DNA from: Colimorpha_A sp045533115
GTDB taxonomy: Bacteria; Bacillota; Clostridia; Oscillospirales; CAG-272
Assembly: GCA_045533115.1 (NCBI GenBank)
Contig: JAZSHF010000025.1
Location: forward strand, 1 to 34,581
Reading direction: 5' to 3'
Length of the DNA stretch: 34,581 nt
The notes under the pieces are model-generated. The model searched no databases. It worked only from the letters and a program-made list of their open reading frames with translations, and was not told where the DNA came from. Position 1 is the first letter of the stretch. Each line of letters opens with the position of its first letter. The translations under genes were made by a program, and so were the position numbers. This document shows positions 1 through 8,057 of this stretch, one piece after another.

Positions 1-373
1 TGATCGGCATTATTCCGCGCTTGAGCAGAAGCGAACGAAGTTCATACTCGCTCAGCTCGGAAATGCCCTTTTCGGGCGCGTCAAAGGGTGCCTCTGTTTC
101 GGCGTTTTCGTCGGTCAGAAGCGTTATATCGACTCTGTTTCCGATGCGGTAAATATGCTCGACCTTACCGCCGATACCCGCAAAGACAGCGGGCGAATTT
201 TCGTCTGCTCCGAGGATCATACCGTATCTTTTAACGGCGTCCCCCTCGTTCAAGGGACATTCAGCCCCGTTTTTAAGCGAGAGAAATATGCGCTCGGGAA
301 TGTATGTTGCCACACCCTCGGGCGGGGCGTATTTTCTGACGAACGGAATACCGCCGCGATAGCTCTTTGCCAT
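1..373 (-). CDS. RnfC-like electron-transport subunit, N-terminal part
   Basis: The minus strand is open from an ATG at 371-373 to the window edge, giving 124 residues of an incomplete protein. The start is fixed by AGGAG six bases upstream. The N-terminus reads SYRGGIPFVRKYAPPEG and is followed by PLNEGDAVKRYGMI and FAGIGGKVEHI. This matches the opening barrel-sandwich domain of RnfC, where a GGI..P segment precedes a 'GD.V..G..I' and 'sGkV..I' biotinyl-lipoyl-like fold. In the family, RnfC is the peripheral NADH-oxidising, Fe-S and FMN-linked subunit of the Na+/H+-pumping ferredoxin:NAD+ oxidoreductase. The cysteine motifs and nucleotide-binding region lie outside the window, so a related barrel-sandwich protein (for example a PduS-like one) is possible. 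A likely promoter lies at 407-435. Confidence 0.6.
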   Translation of the reverse strand, partial: MAKSYRGGIPFVRKYAPPEGVATYIPERIFLSLKNGAECPLNEGDAVKRYGMILGADENSPAVFAGIGGKVEHIYRIGNRVDITLLTDENAETEAPFDAPEKGISELSEYELRSLLLKRGIMPI

Positions 374-406
374 AATTTCTCCTGATGAAAGAAAATTTAT
401 AAGTCT

Positions 407-435
407 ATTATACCTTAAGTACGCCGAAATTACAA
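407..435 (-). promoter_or_regulatory. Promoter for the RnfC-like gene
   Basis: Read on the minus strand, TTGTAA (-35, 430-435) and TATAAT (-10, 407-412) are separated by 17 bp and lie about 35 bp upstream of the start codon. The -10 is a perfect match and the -35 matches four of six consensus bases. Confidence 0.5.
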
Positions 436-597
436 TAACAATGCGCCATTTTCTTTCAATATGAAAAATATACTTCATTTTTTGCAAGAAAAAGTGCCGT
501 GAAGGGTTATATGATACGGTATGTTCAAGATTTGTTTATAATTAAGTGGTATACTGTATAAGTAAAAAATTGTCAACCGATAATGGGGGATATATAA

Positions 598-1581
598 ATG
601 ATAAAGATCCAAAATCTGACAAAAAGCTTCGGAAGCAATATAGTGCTGAATAACGTCAGCTTTGAAATAGGAAAGGGCGAGATCGTCGGCTTCCTCGGGC
701 CTAACGGCGCGGGAAAAAGCACGAGGATGAATATCCTGACGGGCTTCCTCTCCTTCACGGAAGGAAAGGTCATAATCGACGGTCTCGATATGTTTGATTT
801 TCCGAACGAGGCGAAGAAGAGCATCGGATATCTTCCCGAGACTCCGCCCCTGTATCCCGAGATGACGGTAACCGAATACCTGAATTTCGTATACGAGCTC
901 AAGGGCTGTACGCTGAACAAGAAAAAGCATATCGAGGAGATACTTGAGGTAGTAAAGCTCACCGACGTAAAGAAGCGCGTGATAGGTCACCTTTCAAAGG
1001 GCTACCGTCAGCGTATCGGCATCGGACAGGCGCTTATCGGAAACCCGAAGGTAATAATCCTCGACGAGCCGACGGTCGGTCTTGATCCGCGTCAGGTCGT
1101 TGAGATAAGAAACCTGATAAGAACCCTCGGTCTTAACCACACCGTTATCCTCTCGACGCATATTCTTCAGGAGGTACAGGCGGTGTGCGACCGCGTTATC
1201 GTAATAAACCGCGGAAAGATAGTGGCGGACAAGCGTACCGAGGACCTCGCGTCGGCGGTTGAGGGTAACCGACGTCTTGCGGTCAAGATATGCGGGCCCG
1301 AAAAGGAGGTAACTCAGGCTCTTCGCTCGCTCCCCGGAGTATTTTCGGCAGAGTGTCTCGGCAACCTTGATTCCGACAGCTATTCCTACGTTATCGAAAG
1401 CGATTCCGCGATTGATATAAGAAAGCCGCTCTTCTCTATGCTGGCAAGAAACGGCTGGCCGCTTATCGGGGCGGAGGCGTCAAACGTAAATCTCGAGGAC
1501 GTGTTCCTTGCTCTTATCAACAACACCTCAAACTCGGCGGCAAAGAAAAAGCGCGGAAGCAAGAAGCGTAACGCTAACTGA
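598..1581 (+). CDS. ABC transporter ATP-binding protein, GldA type
   Basis: A 327-residue ABC ATPase, the energising subunit for the permease that follows. It has Walker A GPNGAGKST (34-42), a Q-loop region YLPETPPLY (79-87), signature LSKGYRQRIG (132-141), Walker B VIILDEP (152-158) and the switch histidine at about 188. A C-terminal extension from about residue 225 resembles the DUF4162 tail of drug/Gld exporters. The start is preceded by a G-rich Shine-Dalgarno. It opens a four-gene set with a GldF-like permease, a GldG-like protein and a DUF4340 protein. In Bacteroidetes GldA/F/G support gliding and secretion, but no other gliding genes are here, so the substrate is unknown. The residue after the Walker A threonine is Arg (STRMN) where Thr or Leu is usual; it is not a catalytic position. 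Confidence 0.93.
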   Translation: MIKIQNLTKSFGSNIVLNNVSFEIGKGEIVGFLGPNGAGKSTRMNILTGFLSFTEGKVIIDGLDMFDFPNEAKKSIGYLPETPPLYPEMTVTEYLNFVYELKGCTLNKKKHIEEILEVVKLTDVKKRVIGHLSKGYRQRIGIGQALIGNPKVIILDEPTVGLDPRQVVEIRNLIRTLGLNHTVILSTHILQEVQAVCDRVIVINRGKIVADKRTEDLASAVEGNRRLAVKICGPEKEVTQALRSLPGVFSAECLGNLDSDSYSYVIESDSAIDIRKPLFSMLARNGWPLIGAEASNVNLEDVFLALINNTSNSAAKKKRGSKKRNAN

Positions 1582-1600
1582 AAGGTAAGGCATAAACAGT

Positions 1601-2380
1601 ATGTTTGCAATATTCAAAAGAGATATAGTCTCGTATTTCACGACCCCGATAGGATACGTCTTTATGGCGATATTCCTTGCCATAAACGGCGGACTTTTCT
1701 CGCTTATGACACTTCAGGCGGGAGGAAACGCAACGATCTCGGGATATTTCTCGACGGTAATAATTCTTCTTGCCGTAGTGGTACCCGTGCTCACGATGAA
1801 GAGCTTTTCCGAGGAAAAGAAGCAGAAGACCGAGCAGCTTCTTCTGACGTCCCCCGTCAGCATCGGAAAGATAATTATGGGAAAATTTCTCTCGGTCTAT
1901 ACGATATTCTCGGGAACCTTCATAGTCGGAACGGTGTTCAACTTTACCGTTTACCACGAATTTGCCGATTCCCTCTACCTCTGGGTGGTTGAGGACGCAA
2001 AGAGAGAGGGCGCAATAACGAGATGGGACGTATTTTCACACTTTGCGCTCTCGATAATCGGCCCCGCCCTTGCCGTCCTTCTTATCGGCGCGGCGTTCGT
2101 AGCCGTGGGACTTTTCATTTCCTCCCTTACCGAAAATCAGCTCGTATCGCTTATAGGCACGATAGCTATCCTGCTTATGTTTATGTTCGTCGCATTCTTT
2201 AACGATCTCATTCCCTTTGCGCCGGTGCGCGAGGTGCTTGAATGGGTATCGGTATACAGCAGATACGGCAATTTCTTATACGGCGTATTCGATTTCGCCG
2301 CAGTAGTTTATTACGCCTCGATATGCTTCGTGTTCCTTTTCCTCACGGTTCGGGTGTTCGAAAAGCGCCGTTGGGCATAA
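1601..2380 (+). CDS. ABC transporter permease, GldF type (ABC-2 family)
   Basis: A 259-residue integral membrane protein with about six predicted hydrophobic helices (roughly 17-36, 47-67, 96-117, 146-172, 180-205 and 232-250). Residues 68-85, SFSEEKKQKTEQLLLTSP, match the cytoplasmic loop typical of ABC-2/GldF and NosY-like permeases (EEK..GT.E.LLTSP). It begins 19 bases after the ATPase stop and 18 bases before the GldG-like gene, so the three are almost certainly co-transcribed and form one export or membrane-remodelling complex. The length is close to GldF permease domains. The substrate cannot be told from sequence. Confidence 0.9.
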   Translation: MFAIFKRDIVSYFTTPIGYVFMAIFLAINGGLFSLMTLQAGGNATISGYFSTVIILLAVVVPVLTMKSFSEEKKQKTEQLLLTSPVSIGKIIMGKFLSVYTIFSGTFIVGTVFNFTVYHEFADSLYLWVVEDAKREGAITRWDVFSHFALSIIGPALAVLLIGAAFVAVGLFISSLTENQLVSLIGTIAILLMFMFVAFFNDLIPFAPVREVLEWVSVYSRYGNFLYGVFDFAAVVYYASICFVFLFLTVRVFEKRRWA

Positions 2381-2398
2381 GAGAGGAGAAAAAAGACA

Positions 2399-3913
2399 AT
2401 GAATATAAATTACGATCCTATCAAGGATATTCAGAAAAAGCGCCGCTTCAAGTACGGCACCTTTGCAGTCGCGCTTACCGCTACGGTGATCGCACTCGTC
2501 GTAGTTATAAACGCGATATTCTCGGCTCTCTGCGTGAAGAACGGCTGGTTTATAGATATGACCGAGCGCGATCTCTATACTCCCGACCCGAACGCCTTTG
2601 AGCTTCTCGAGCAGTACAGAGGAAGCGAGGAGTTCAACGTAGAGTTTATCTTCTGTCTGCCTGAGGATAAGCTTATAAAGCACGAGCTCTGCAATATGGT
2701 AAACAACGTAATAAAGCGTTACGCCGAGGAATACGATTTCATCAGCGTAAAATACGTTGATATCAATAAAAACCCGCAGGTACTCGACAAATACCTTAAT
2801 TCGACGTCTGCAAAGCCCAAGTCGACGAGCGTTATCGTGACTAACGGAAAAAACTCGATAGTATACGCTATCGACTCCTTCTTCGTAAGCAGCGACGGAA
2901 ATTCAAGCTCTATATACGCGATCAACGCCGACCAGAAGATAGTATCGGCGGTAATGCGCCTTTCGGGCGACAACCCCGTCGCATACTTCGTAACGAATCA
3001 CGGCGAGGACGCTAACGGGACGGCTTTGCGCGAGCTTTTCGTTGACGCCGGCTACGACGTGAAGAATATCGACCTTACGACCGAGGAGCTTGACCCCGCG
3101 GCAAAGGTCGTGGTCATCAATAACCCCAAGACTGACTTTTGGGGCGCAGATCAGGCGGTAAACGAAATAAAGAAGCTGGATACTCTCCTCGACGGTTCGG
3201 CAGGTCTTATGGTATTCCTTGACGAAACGGCAAACGAGCTTCCCGTGCTCGAGGACTTCCTTTCCCACTGGGGAGTCAAGTTCGAGCGCCAGAGTGTCCG
3301 TGATTACAGCAGCAGTGTTCCCGGAACGGACGGCAAGATAATATACGCTAAATATGTGACGGAGGGAACGGGTGCGTCGATCACCTCCTCGCTCCGCGAA
3401 AGCTCAAGCCCGCAGAAGCCCGTAATTACGAACTGCCGACCGATAACTCTCCTTTATGACGACGAGATCGGAAAGTATTTCAGCAACAACGGCGCTACGC
3501 GCCTCGCGTCGAGCGTTCTTGTGACCTCCTCCGACGCGGTTGCATATCCGCTTGAAGAGGGCGGCGAATCGTCAAAGGGCATAATGAACGTTCTTACCCT
3601 TACCGTTCAGCACAAAATGAAGGATAACGTGACTCAGCAGTCATTCCTTCTCGCAGGCGGAACGAACGCCTTCTCGGACAGCCAATATATAAACGGAAGC
3701 TCCTATGCAAATAAGGATATTCTCTATAACGCAATGAAGGTCTTCTCTAAGAAGAATGTACCTCTTGGAATGACGGCAAAGGTGTTCAGCGACGATTCGC
3801 TTACGATAACCGCTGAAGAAGCAAACAGATGGACGGCGATATGCACGCTCCTCTTCCCCGGCATTATAGCAGTCATCGGTATCGTCGTATATACAAGGAG
3901 ACGCTACCTATGA
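2399..3913 (+). CDS. GldG-like ABC auxiliary protein
   Basis: A 504-residue protein with one N-terminal membrane helix (about 21-45), a large extracytoplasmic body and a second helix near the C-terminus (about 477-499) ending in RRRYL. This is the layout of the 'ABC-type uncharacterized transport system' family (GldG, IntraFlagellar-Transport-like domain), in which residues such as YRGSEEFNVEF begin the soluble part. In the family it partners a GldA ATPase and GldF permease. AGGAG lies about 10 bases before the ATG. The stop overlaps the next start as ATGA (3910-3913), indicating translational coupling to the DUF4340 gene. No enzymatic motif was recognised. Confidence 0.85.
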   Translation: MNINYDPIKDIQKKRRFKYGTFAVALTATVIALVVVINAIFSALCVKNGWFIDMTERDLYTPDPNAFELLEQYRGSEEFNVEFIFCLPEDKLIKHELCNMVNNVIKRYAEEYDFISVKYVDINKNPQVLDKYLNSTSAKPKSTSVIVTNGKNSIVYAIDSFFVSSDGNSSSIYAINADQKIVSAVMRLSGDNPVAYFVTNHGEDANGTALRELFVDAGYDVKNIDLTTEELDPAAKVVVINNPKTDFWGADQAVNEIKKLDTLLDGSAGLMVFLDETANELPVLEDFLSHWGVKFERQSVRDYSSSVPGTDGKIIYAKYVTEGTGASITSSLRESSSPQKPVITNCRPITLLYDDEIGKYFSNNGATRLASSVLVTSSDAVAYPLEEGGESSKGIMNVLTLTVQHKMKDNVTQQSFLLAGGTNAFSDSQYINGSSYANKDILYNAMKVFSKKNVPLGMTAKVFSDDSLTITAEEANRWTAICTLLFPGIIAVIGIVVYTRRRYL

Positions 3914-5457
3914 TAAAAAGGCAACTAATTACTGCAGTAATATGCGCTGTTCTTGCGGCGGCTCTCGGCATAGTGTATTTCGTGACGGTAGAGCCGATGC
4001 TCAAGACCGAGGAGAAAAAGGTAACACCCATTGAGCTTATCGACCCCCTTGAGGTAAGGACCAACGATCAGACGAGAGTGTATATGTTCCCGCCGCTTGA
4101 AAGAGCGAGAATACAGAGCATAGAGGTTAATAACGAAAAGGGCGGATACACCTTCTATAAAACCAAGGGCGACGTGTTTGACATCGAGGGAATGACGGGC
4201 GCGCCCTACGACCTTATGGCACTCACCTACCTTGTTACAACGACGGGCTCGGGAATTGCCTCGGAAAGATATCTTATCGATGAAAACACCGACCTTTCGG
4301 TCTACGGCCTTTCTGCGTCTGACGATCCTGCGTATTTCGTCATAACCGACGATAACAAGGTATCACACAAGGTCTGGATAGGAAACCAAGCCCCGACGGG
4401 CGACGGCTACTACTGCCAGTATGACAGTAGACCTGCCGTCTACCTTATAAAAACGGCGGGCTTCGCGGTGCTGCTTTCCGACGTTTACGGACTTATGACT
4501 CCTACTCTCGGACTTCCCGTAGAGCAGACCGACTATACGAAGGTGTCTCTTGTCGGTGCCGTCAAAAACGGCATTCCGCTTTTTGAGATAAAGACGGTAT
4601 CTCCCGAGGAAAACGGTACTATCAAGACTGAAAAGCCGACCTATACCTACGAGTTCACCTTCAACGGACTCAAGGAATTTAACCCTAACGAGTCGATGAG
4701 AGACTACGTTATCGGTTTGCTTTCGGGTCTTTCGGGAAGCAAGGTCGTTGCCTTCGGTGACGAAATAACGGTAGATTCGCTCAAGAGCAAGTACGGAATC
4801 GACATAAAGAATCCGTATTACTGCATCTACTATAAATATACCGACGACGCGTATATTTACCTTTCCTCTCCCGATAAGGACGGCATTTGCTATGCATATT
4901 CGACGGTGTACGATACTGTCGTTACGATGCCGATGACCTCGGCACCGATGTACTACCTCGGCGTACACGATTTCGTGCAGTCGAACATCATAAACACCAA
5001 CATCACCTACGTCAGCAAGATAGAGATAAAGGGCTCGCTGCTTGACGAGGGAATTACCGTGGATTCGAAATACGGAATCAAATCGACGATCATCGAGGGT
5101 ACCGAGCAGACGGTACAGACGGCATGGGACATCAATACGAATAGGCAATTCACAAGTGACGAGGTCACGAACTTTAAGCAGATATACGGCGACATTATCC
5201 GCCTTTATATCGAGGGCGAGGTCAACGTAAGCAAGATAGAGGAATCTCAGCATCTGGCAACGGCAACCATTACCCTGACGGACGGAACCGTAAAGCGTCT
5301 TGACTTCTACGCGTATAACAATACACGCTGTTACTTTACGGTAAACGGCGTGCTTAACAAGAATTACTCCTTCTACGTAAACAGAGATAACGTAGAAAAG
5401 CTTATACGCGATACCTACCGCTTCGATCTCGGATATACGATCGATCCGAACCTCTGA
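3910..5457 (+). CDS. DUF4340 membrane-anchored protein of the Gld-type ABC system
   Basis: The start is taken at 3910 because AAGGAG lies eight bases upstream and the ATG overlaps the previous stop (ATGA). A longer frame from 3829 would run into the GldG-like gene. The 515-residue product has one N-terminal helix (about 6-27) and a long extracytoplasmic region of repeated beta-rich segments, for example DDPAYFVITDDNKVSHKVWI followed by a tyrosine-rich stretch. This is typical of DUF4340 proteins, which commonly sit directly after gldG-like genes. Placement and anchoring suggest it binds the external face of the transporter. The molecular role is unknown. Confidence 0.8.
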   Translation: MIKRQLITAVICAVLAAALGIVYFVTVEPMLKTEEKKVTPIELIDPLEVRTNDQTRVYMFPPLERARIQSIEVNNEKGGYTFYKTKGDVFDIEGMTGAPYDLMALTYLVTTTGSGIASERYLIDENTDLSVYGLSASDDPAYFVITDDNKVSHKVWIGNQAPTGDGYYCQYDSRPAVYLIKTAGFAVLLSDVYGLMTPTLGLPVEQTDYTKVSLVGAVKNGIPLFEIKTVSPEENGTIKTEKPTYTYEFTFNGLKEFNPNESMRDYVIGLLSGLSGSKVVAFGDEITVDSLKSKYGIDIKNPYYCIYYKYTDDAYIYLSSPDKDGICYAYSTVYDTVVTMPMTSAPMYYLGVHDFVQSNIINTNITYVSKIEIKGSLLDEGITVDSKYGIKSTIIEGTEQTVQTAWDINTNRQFTSDEVTNFKQIYGDIIRLYIEGEVNVSKIEESQHLATATITLTDGTVKRLDFYAYNNTRCYFTVNGVLNKNYSFYVNRDNVEKLIRDTYRFDLGYTIDPNL

Positions 5458-5461
5458 AAGT

Positions 5462-5489
5462 AAGGGCTATCGCTTAGGCGGTAGCCCTT
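5462..5489 (+). other. Strong intergenic hairpin without a U-tract
   Basis: AAGGGCTATCGC (5462-5473) pairs with GCGGTAGCCCTT (5478-5489) around a TTAG loop, a 12-bp stem with one G-U pair on the plus strand. It sits between the DUF4340 stop and the lipoprotein start and is followed by AAAATG rather than a T-run. It therefore looks more like an mRNA-processing, stability or partial-termination element than a full intrinsic terminator. Confidence 0.6.
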
Positions 5490-5507
5490 AAAATGAAAGG
5501 CAGTAAA

Positions 5508-6491
5508 ATGAAAAAGATAATATCACTTATTCTTCTCTGTGCTATGATATCGGCGTTTTTTATCTCCTGCGGCGATAAGACCGTAAAGCTTCCGAAGGCG
5601 GAAAACGGTATGACGGTCTTCACGCTCGGCGGGAAGAAGATTAATTACGACTACGTAAAATACGTGTTTCTTAATACCAAGGCGGATATGGAATACGGCG
5701 AGGGAGAGGACTATTGGGCAAACAATCCCGAAGCTCTGAACGAGCTTAAGGCGGCAACTCTCCAAACTATCGTGCATAACCGCGCCATAGAAATGCTGGC
5801 AGAACGCTACAAGGTCACCCTGACCGAGAGCGATAAAAAGTCGGTTGACGATCTTTTAAGCGATCTTAAATCAGACAAAGCGGGCTGGGCGGAGGCAAAG
5901 AAGGAAAACTTCTTAACCGATCATTCCTTTGCCTATCTTCAGCGCTTCTCGGTGCTTTGGGGAAAGATATACAACTATCTGATCTCCCTTGAAAACGGTA
6001 TAATCAAGAGCGACGACAAAACGGTGCTTGACGACGTTCCGATCAATTTCAGAAATATAAGATACGTCTATATCGCGTACGATAAAACGAACAAGGCGGA
6101 AAAAACGGCGCTCGCCGAGGAAATACTCGCAAAGGCAAACGCGGGGGAGGATTTCATCGAGCTTATAAAGACCTACGGCGAAGACACGACGATGGCGAAT
6201 TATATAAACGTCGGATATTACTATACGGTCGGCTCGATAAATCAAACGGTCGAGGACGAAGCGGAAAAGCTTGAGATCGGGGAAATAAGCCCGATAGTCG
6301 ACGTTAAGGACGGATTTTTCATTATTCAGCGTATTGCGCTTGACCTCGAATACGCAGAGAAAAACGTTGGTCTCTTCGCCGATCAGTATCTTGCAAGAAG
6401 ATTTAACGAAATGGTCGCTGAGATCGAAAAGGATATGGAAATGGAATTTACCGATTTCTGGAACGGCGTCACGCTTGACGATATAAAATAA
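5508..6491 (+). CDS. Parvulin-type (PrsA/SurA-like) peptidyl-prolyl isomerase lipoprotein
   Basis: The start at 5508 gives a clean lipoprotein signal peptide, with hydrophobic residues 4-20 and a lipobox cysteine at 21 (FISC). An ATG five codons earlier (5493) is possible. The 327-residue product has a helical SurA-like N-terminal part (about 45-165). A region resembling a rotamase domain follows (about 183-277) with NAGEDFIELIKTYGEDTT, GYYYTVGSI and LEIGEISPIVDVKDGFFII, the pattern of PpiC/PrsA domains ('G.dF..la..yS', 'l..GeiS.pv....Gyhii'). Proteins of this type fold secreted proteins at the outer face of the membrane. It follows the ABC cluster after a hairpin. Several family residues are altered, so a chaperone role without isomerase activity is possible. 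Confidence 0.75.
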   Translation: MKKIISLILLCAMISAFFISCGDKTVKLPKAENGMTVFTLGGKKINYDYVKYVFLNTKADMEYGEGEDYWANNPEALNELKAATLQTIVHNRAIEMLAERYKVTLTESDKKSVDDLLSDLKSDKAGWAEAKKENFLTDHSFAYLQRFSVLWGKIYNYLISLENGIIKSDDKTVLDDVPINFRNIRYVYIAYDKTNKAEKTALAEEILAKANAGEDFIELIKTYGEDTTMANYINVGYYYTVGSINQTVEDEAEKLEIGEISPIVDVKDGFFIIQRIALDLEYAEKNVGLFADQYLARRFNEMVAEIEKDMEMEFTDFWNGVTLDDIK

Positions 6492-6513
6492 AGAACGTTC
6501 GGAGGAGAATAAA

Positions 6514-8052
6514 ATGCTCCAGGTAATATACTCGGCGGGACTGACGGGCGTTGACGGCTTTTCGGTAACCGTTGAATGTAACTGTGCGAACCGTCTATCC
6601 AAATTCGAGGTCGTCGGACTTCCCGACGCGGCGGTAAAGGAAGCAAGGGAAAGAATAAAGGCGGCAATCGAAAACAGCGGCTATGAATTTCCCGAGGCGG
6701 AAATTACCGTAAATATGGCGCCTGCCGACAGAAAGAAGCAGGGCTCGGCGTACGACCTTGCCATGCTTGTCGGAATACTCGGCTCCTGCCACGCGCTCTC
6801 ACTCCCGAAGGATATAGCCGACACCTGTTTTATAGGTGAGCTGTCACTGTCGGGCGAGGTCAGAGGTGTCAAGGGCGTGCTCTCAATGTGTCTTGCCGCC
6901 CGTAACGCAGGCAAAAAGAAGATATTCGTCCCGTATGAGAACGCAGGCGAGGCATCGGTGACCGACGGAGTCGAGGTCTACGGCGTCCGCAATGTCCGTG
7001 AGCTTATCCTCCATCTTAAAAGCGAAGCAAAGCTGTCACCGACAGTTTTCGACATGAAGCTCTTTGAAGACGGAAGCACGAGCTTCGGCTTCGACTTTTC
7101 CGACGTAAAGGGGCAGGAAAAGGCAAAAAGAGCCCTTGAGATCGCCGCCGCAGGCGGACATAACGTGCTGCTCATCGGCCCTCCCGGAACGGGAAAAAGT
7201 ATGCTTGCAAAGAGAATACCGAGCATTCTCCCGCCGCTCGATTTCGAGGAAGCGATCGAAACGACGAAGCTCCATTCCGTCGCGGGTATCCTCCCCGAAA
7301 ACGTGTCACTTCTGACGGGCAGACCCTTCCGCTCGCCTCATCACACCCTGTCCCCCGTTGCACTTGCGGGCGGAGGAACGGTGCCGATGCCGGGCGAAAT
7401 TTCACTTGCACATAACGGTGTCCTTTTCCTCGACGAGCTTCCCGAATACTCGAAGCAATCGGCAGAGGTGCTGCGACAGCCCCTTGAAGACAGAAAAATA
7501 ACGATAACAAGAGCCTCGGGAAGAGTTACCTTCCCCTGCTCGTTTATGCTCGTCTGCGCGATGAATCCGTGCAGATGCGGCTACTACGGACATCCGACGC
7601 GTCAGTGTACCTGCCGTAAAAAGGACATTTCCGATTACTTACAAAAAATAAGCGGTCCGCTTCTTGACCGTATAGACATTCAAATAGAGGTCCCCTCGCT
7701 CTCCTACGACGAGCTTGCATCGGGAAAGTCAGAGGAAACCTCGGAGGCAATACGCGCACGCGTCGTCGAAGCGCGCCGTCGGGCTGTAAACCGCTTCCGA
7801 GCAAACGGCGAAGGCACCTTTTCAAACGCGGGAATGGAATCGTCGCAGATAAGAAAATACTGCGAGCTTTCCCCGGCGGCGTCGAATTTGCTCAAAAACG
7901 CCTTTGAGAAAATGGGACTTTCGGGACGCGGATACGATAGAATTCTTCGCGTGTCGCGTACCATCGCCGATCTTGACGGAAGCGAAAGCATCGACGCCAA
8001 GCATATCGCCGAGGCGATCCAGCTCCGCTCACTCGACAGAAAATATTGGTGA
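6514..8052 (+). CDS. comM: YifB/ComM family Mg-chelatase-like AAA+ ATPase
   Basis: A 512-residue protein, the usual length for ComM. Residues 1-170 are the Lon-protease-like S5 domain 2 fold (LPDAAVKEARERIKAA, MAPADRKKQGSAYDL). The AAA+ module has Walker A GPPGTGKS (222-229), Walker B GVLFLDELPE and a cysteine-rich insertion CAMNPCRCGYYGH...CTC typical of the family. The C-terminal Mg_chelatase_C segment has SGRGYDRILRVSRTIADL. ComM is a hexameric helicase that promotes branch migration during natural transformation in Gram-negatives; the role in Firmicutes is less clear. GGAGG lies 8 bases before the ATG. It overlaps or abuts rlmD downstream. Confidence 0.95.
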   Translation: MLQVIYSAGLTGVDGFSVTVECNCANRLSKFEVVGLPDAAVKEARERIKAAIENSGYEFPEAEITVNMAPADRKKQGSAYDLAMLVGILGSCHALSLPKDIADTCFIGELSLSGEVRGVKGVLSMCLAARNAGKKKIFVPYENAGEASVTDGVEVYGVRNVRELILHLKSEAKLSPTVFDMKLFEDGSTSFGFDFSDVKGQEKAKRALEIAAAGGHNVLLIGPPGTGKSMLAKRIPSILPPLDFEEAIETTKLHSVAGILPENVSLLTGRPFRSPHHTLSPVALAGGGTVPMPGEISLAHNGVLFLDELPEYSKQSAEVLRQPLEDRKITITRASGRVTFPCSFMLVCAMNPCRCGYYGHPTRQCTCRKKDISDYLQKISGPLLDRIDIQIEVPSLSYDELASGKSEETSEAIRARVVEARRRAVNRFRANGEGTFSNAGMESSQIRKYCELSPAASNLLKNAFEKMGLSGRGYDRILRVSRTIADLDGSESIDAKHIAEAIQLRSLDRKYW

Positions 8053-8057
8053 CCGAT

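Noticed and set aside
155..385. Plus-strand frame of 76 codons
   Set aside because: It lies antisense to the RnfC-like gene, which has a family match, promoter and ribosome-binding site.
3829..3909. Longer start for the DUF4340 protein
   Set aside because: It would overlap the GldG-like gene by 85 bases, lacks a ribosome-binding site and adds residues unlike a signal anchor.
4363..5253. Long minus-strand frame of 296 codons
   Set aside because: It is antisense to the DUF4340 gene with tyrosine/arginine-rich shadow composition and no start signals.
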